Below are positions 62,725 to 64,000 of a stretch of 64,000 bases of DNA, in pieces. Origin of the DNA: Nitrospira sp. (lineage in GTDB: Bacteria > Nitrospirota > Nitrospiria > Nitrospirales > Nitrospiraceae). Location of the stretch: assembly GCA_005116835.1 (NCBI GenBank), contig SWDM01000019.1, positions 62,001-126,000 of the forward strand. Direction: 5' to 3'. A program made the translations under genes and the position numbers. Each line of letters opens with the position of its first letter. The stretch's first letter is position 1. The notes under the pieces were generated by a model, which saw nothing but the letters and a program-made list of their open reading frames with translations, made no database searches and had not been told where the DNA came from.

Positions 62725-64000
62725 GTGGCCTCGCCGCAATACTCGCTCAGTCTCGACCAATTCCGTCAATATGCCGGAAAGGGAAATCTCGTTCCACTCT
62801 ATCGGGAGATTCTGGCCGACTACGATACACCAGTCTCAGCCTTTGCCAAAATCGATCATGGCCCATCAGCCTACCTTTTGGAGTCCATCGAGGGGGGTGA
62901 AAAATGGGCGCGCTATTCCTTCCTCGGCAGCGGATCCCCTGTCGTAGTCTACGAGGACCGGGGCGATCTGCTTGTCGTTCGCGGAACCGGTAAGAAACGC
63001 ATTCCCAGCCGTGGAAACCCTCTCGAACGCCTGCGAGAGATGATGGAAGGTTATCGACCGGTGACTGTGCCGGGCCTCCCCCCATTCGTCGGAGGCGCCG
63101 TCGGATATCTGAGCTACGACATGGTGCGTACGTTCGAGGACCTGGCTGCCAGGCAGAAGGATCCACTCAATATTCCAGACTTCGCTTTTCTGCTCACCGA
63201 TACGATGTTGATCTTCGACAATGTCGCACAGAAGATCAAAGTCGTGGCGACCGCCCATGTCACGGTAAAGGGGGAGCGAGGCATTAAGGCCGCCTACCGT
63301 TCGGCAACAGAACGGATCGAGCGCATGATCGCGAGGCTCAAACGGCCACTCCGCCGGATACGTCCGCGTCGCCGCCGCAAGCCGGTGACCTTTACGGCGA
63401 ATATGAGCAAAGCGGAATTTGAAAAGATGGTTGTGCGGACCAAGGAATATATAAGGGCCGGCGATATTGTGCAGACGGTGCTCTCGCAACGATGGGAGAC
63501 CAATATACAGGCGTCTCCATTGCAACTGTATCGCGCGCTGCGTGTGGTGAATCCCTCTCCCTACATGTATTACCTCCGTATCGCGGGGGTAGAATTGGTC
63601 GGTTCTTCTCCGGAAACCCTCGTCCGTTGCGAAAACGGCGTCATTTCCGTCCGTCCGATTGCCGGCACGCGCCGTCGCGGCGTGAGTCCAGACGAGGATC
63701 AACAGATGGAGCGGCGGCTATTGACGGATGAAAAAGAACGGGCCGAACATGTGATGCTCGTCGATCTTGGACGTAATGACGTGGGCCGTGTCGCAAAGCC
63801 AGGCTCGGTCGTTGTGGATTCCCTCATGCATGTCGAGCGGTATTCGCATGTCATGCACATCGTGTCGAATGTCACAGGAGAACTGGATGAGTCGAAGACA
63901 TCGTACGATGTCTTGCGGGCCTGTTTCCCTGCCGGTACGGTCTCCGGGGCGCCGAAGATCAGGGCCATGCAGATTATCGATGAACTGGAGTCAACGAGGC
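62725..64000 (+). CDS. trpE: Anthranilate synthase component I TrpE (runs off the window)
   Basis: GTG start at 62725, ten bases after the LysM gene; 425 codons and no stop before the edge. First step of tryptophan synthesis: chorismate to anthranilate. NLVPLYREILADYDTPVSAF and YLLESIEGGEKWARYSFLG are the N-terminal signatures; chorismate-binding motifs FEKMVVRTKEYIRAGDIVQT, SPSPYMYYLRIAGVELVGSS, RPIAGTRRRGVSPDEDQQME, LVDLGRNDVGRVAKPGSV and AGTVSGAPKIRAMQIIDELE are all intact. Confidence 0.95.
   Translation, partial: MASPQYSLSLDQFRQYAGKGNLVPLYREILADYDTPVSAFAKIDHGPSAYLLESIEGGEKWARYSFLGSGSPVVVYEDRGDLLVVRGTGKKRIPSRGNPLERLREMMEGYRPVTVPGLPPFVGGAVGYLSYDMVRTFEDLAARQKDPLNIPDFAFLLTDTMLIFDNVAQKIKVVATAHVTVKGERGIKAAYRSATERIERMIARLKRPLRRIRPRRRRKPVTFTANMSKAEFEKMVVRTKEYIRAGDIVQTVLSQRWETNIQASPLQLYRALRVVNPSPYMYYLRIAGVELVGSSPETLVRCENGVISVRPIAGTRRRGVSPDEDQQMERRLLTDEKERAEHVMLVDLGRNDVGRVAKPGSVVVDSLMHVERYSHVMHIVSNVTGELDESKTSYDVLRACFPAGTVSGAPKIRAMQIIDELESTR

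Overview
The window is about 64 kb of a bacterial chromosome, cut at both ends (trpE runs off the right edge; flgD starts 20 bases from the left edge). Gene content, the layout of the flagellar cluster, a class II (B12-dependent) ribonucleotide reductase, a di-heme cytochrome c peroxidase and many short palindromic intergenic repeats suggest a Nitrospirota bacterium, most likely Nitrospira-like. This assignment is inferred from gene content only. I recognised no rRNA, tRNA or CRISPR array.

Layout. (1) 1-18.7 kb: flagellar block, all on the + strand: flgD-flgE; fliL-M-N-O-P-Q-R-flhB-flhA-flhF-flhG-fliA (switch, export gate, placement GTPase/ATPase, sigma-28); then flgF-G-A-H-I (rod, rings). 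Two sigma-54 type -24/-12 sites stand before fliL and flgF. A small extra ORF resembling the C-terminus of FlgH lies between flgH and flgI. (2) 18.7-28.2 kb, mostly minus strand: Tim44-like membrane protein; a translationally coupled signalling trio (short conserved protein, HDOD, GGDEF); small lipoprotein; yggS-cfa; a small secreted protein; cytochrome c peroxidase. (3) 28.2-36.6 kb: accessory island with DUF3703, msrB, three families of terminal-inverted-repeat elements, a toxin-antitoxin pair bracketed by two near-identical 202-bp elements, a DUF1810 gene split by a 212-bp element, a two-gene reverse transcriptase + nitrilase module (DRT-type anti-phage candidate), an HsdS-like remnant, and a second toxin-antitoxin pair bracketed by a duplicated lon 3' end. 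(4) 36.6-51.8 kb: lon, THUMP methyltransferase, Nudix, a third toxin-antitoxin pair, two PilZ proteins, a short mutY followed by an overlapping mutT-like gene, a PolB-like exonuclease, a coiled-coil lipoprotein with a 43-residue membrane peptide upstream, miaB-mtaB, an AmpG-like permease. (5) 51.8-64 kb: DUF4359-like protein, nrdJ, ACT protein, RlpA-like lipoprotein, CNNM/CorC-like protein, ligA, LysM lipoprotein and the start of trpE.

The most interesting material is in region 3: the split RT-nitrilase module, the element insertion whose exact removal restores DUF1810 in frame, and the toxin-antitoxin cassette that replaced or duplicated the end of lon.
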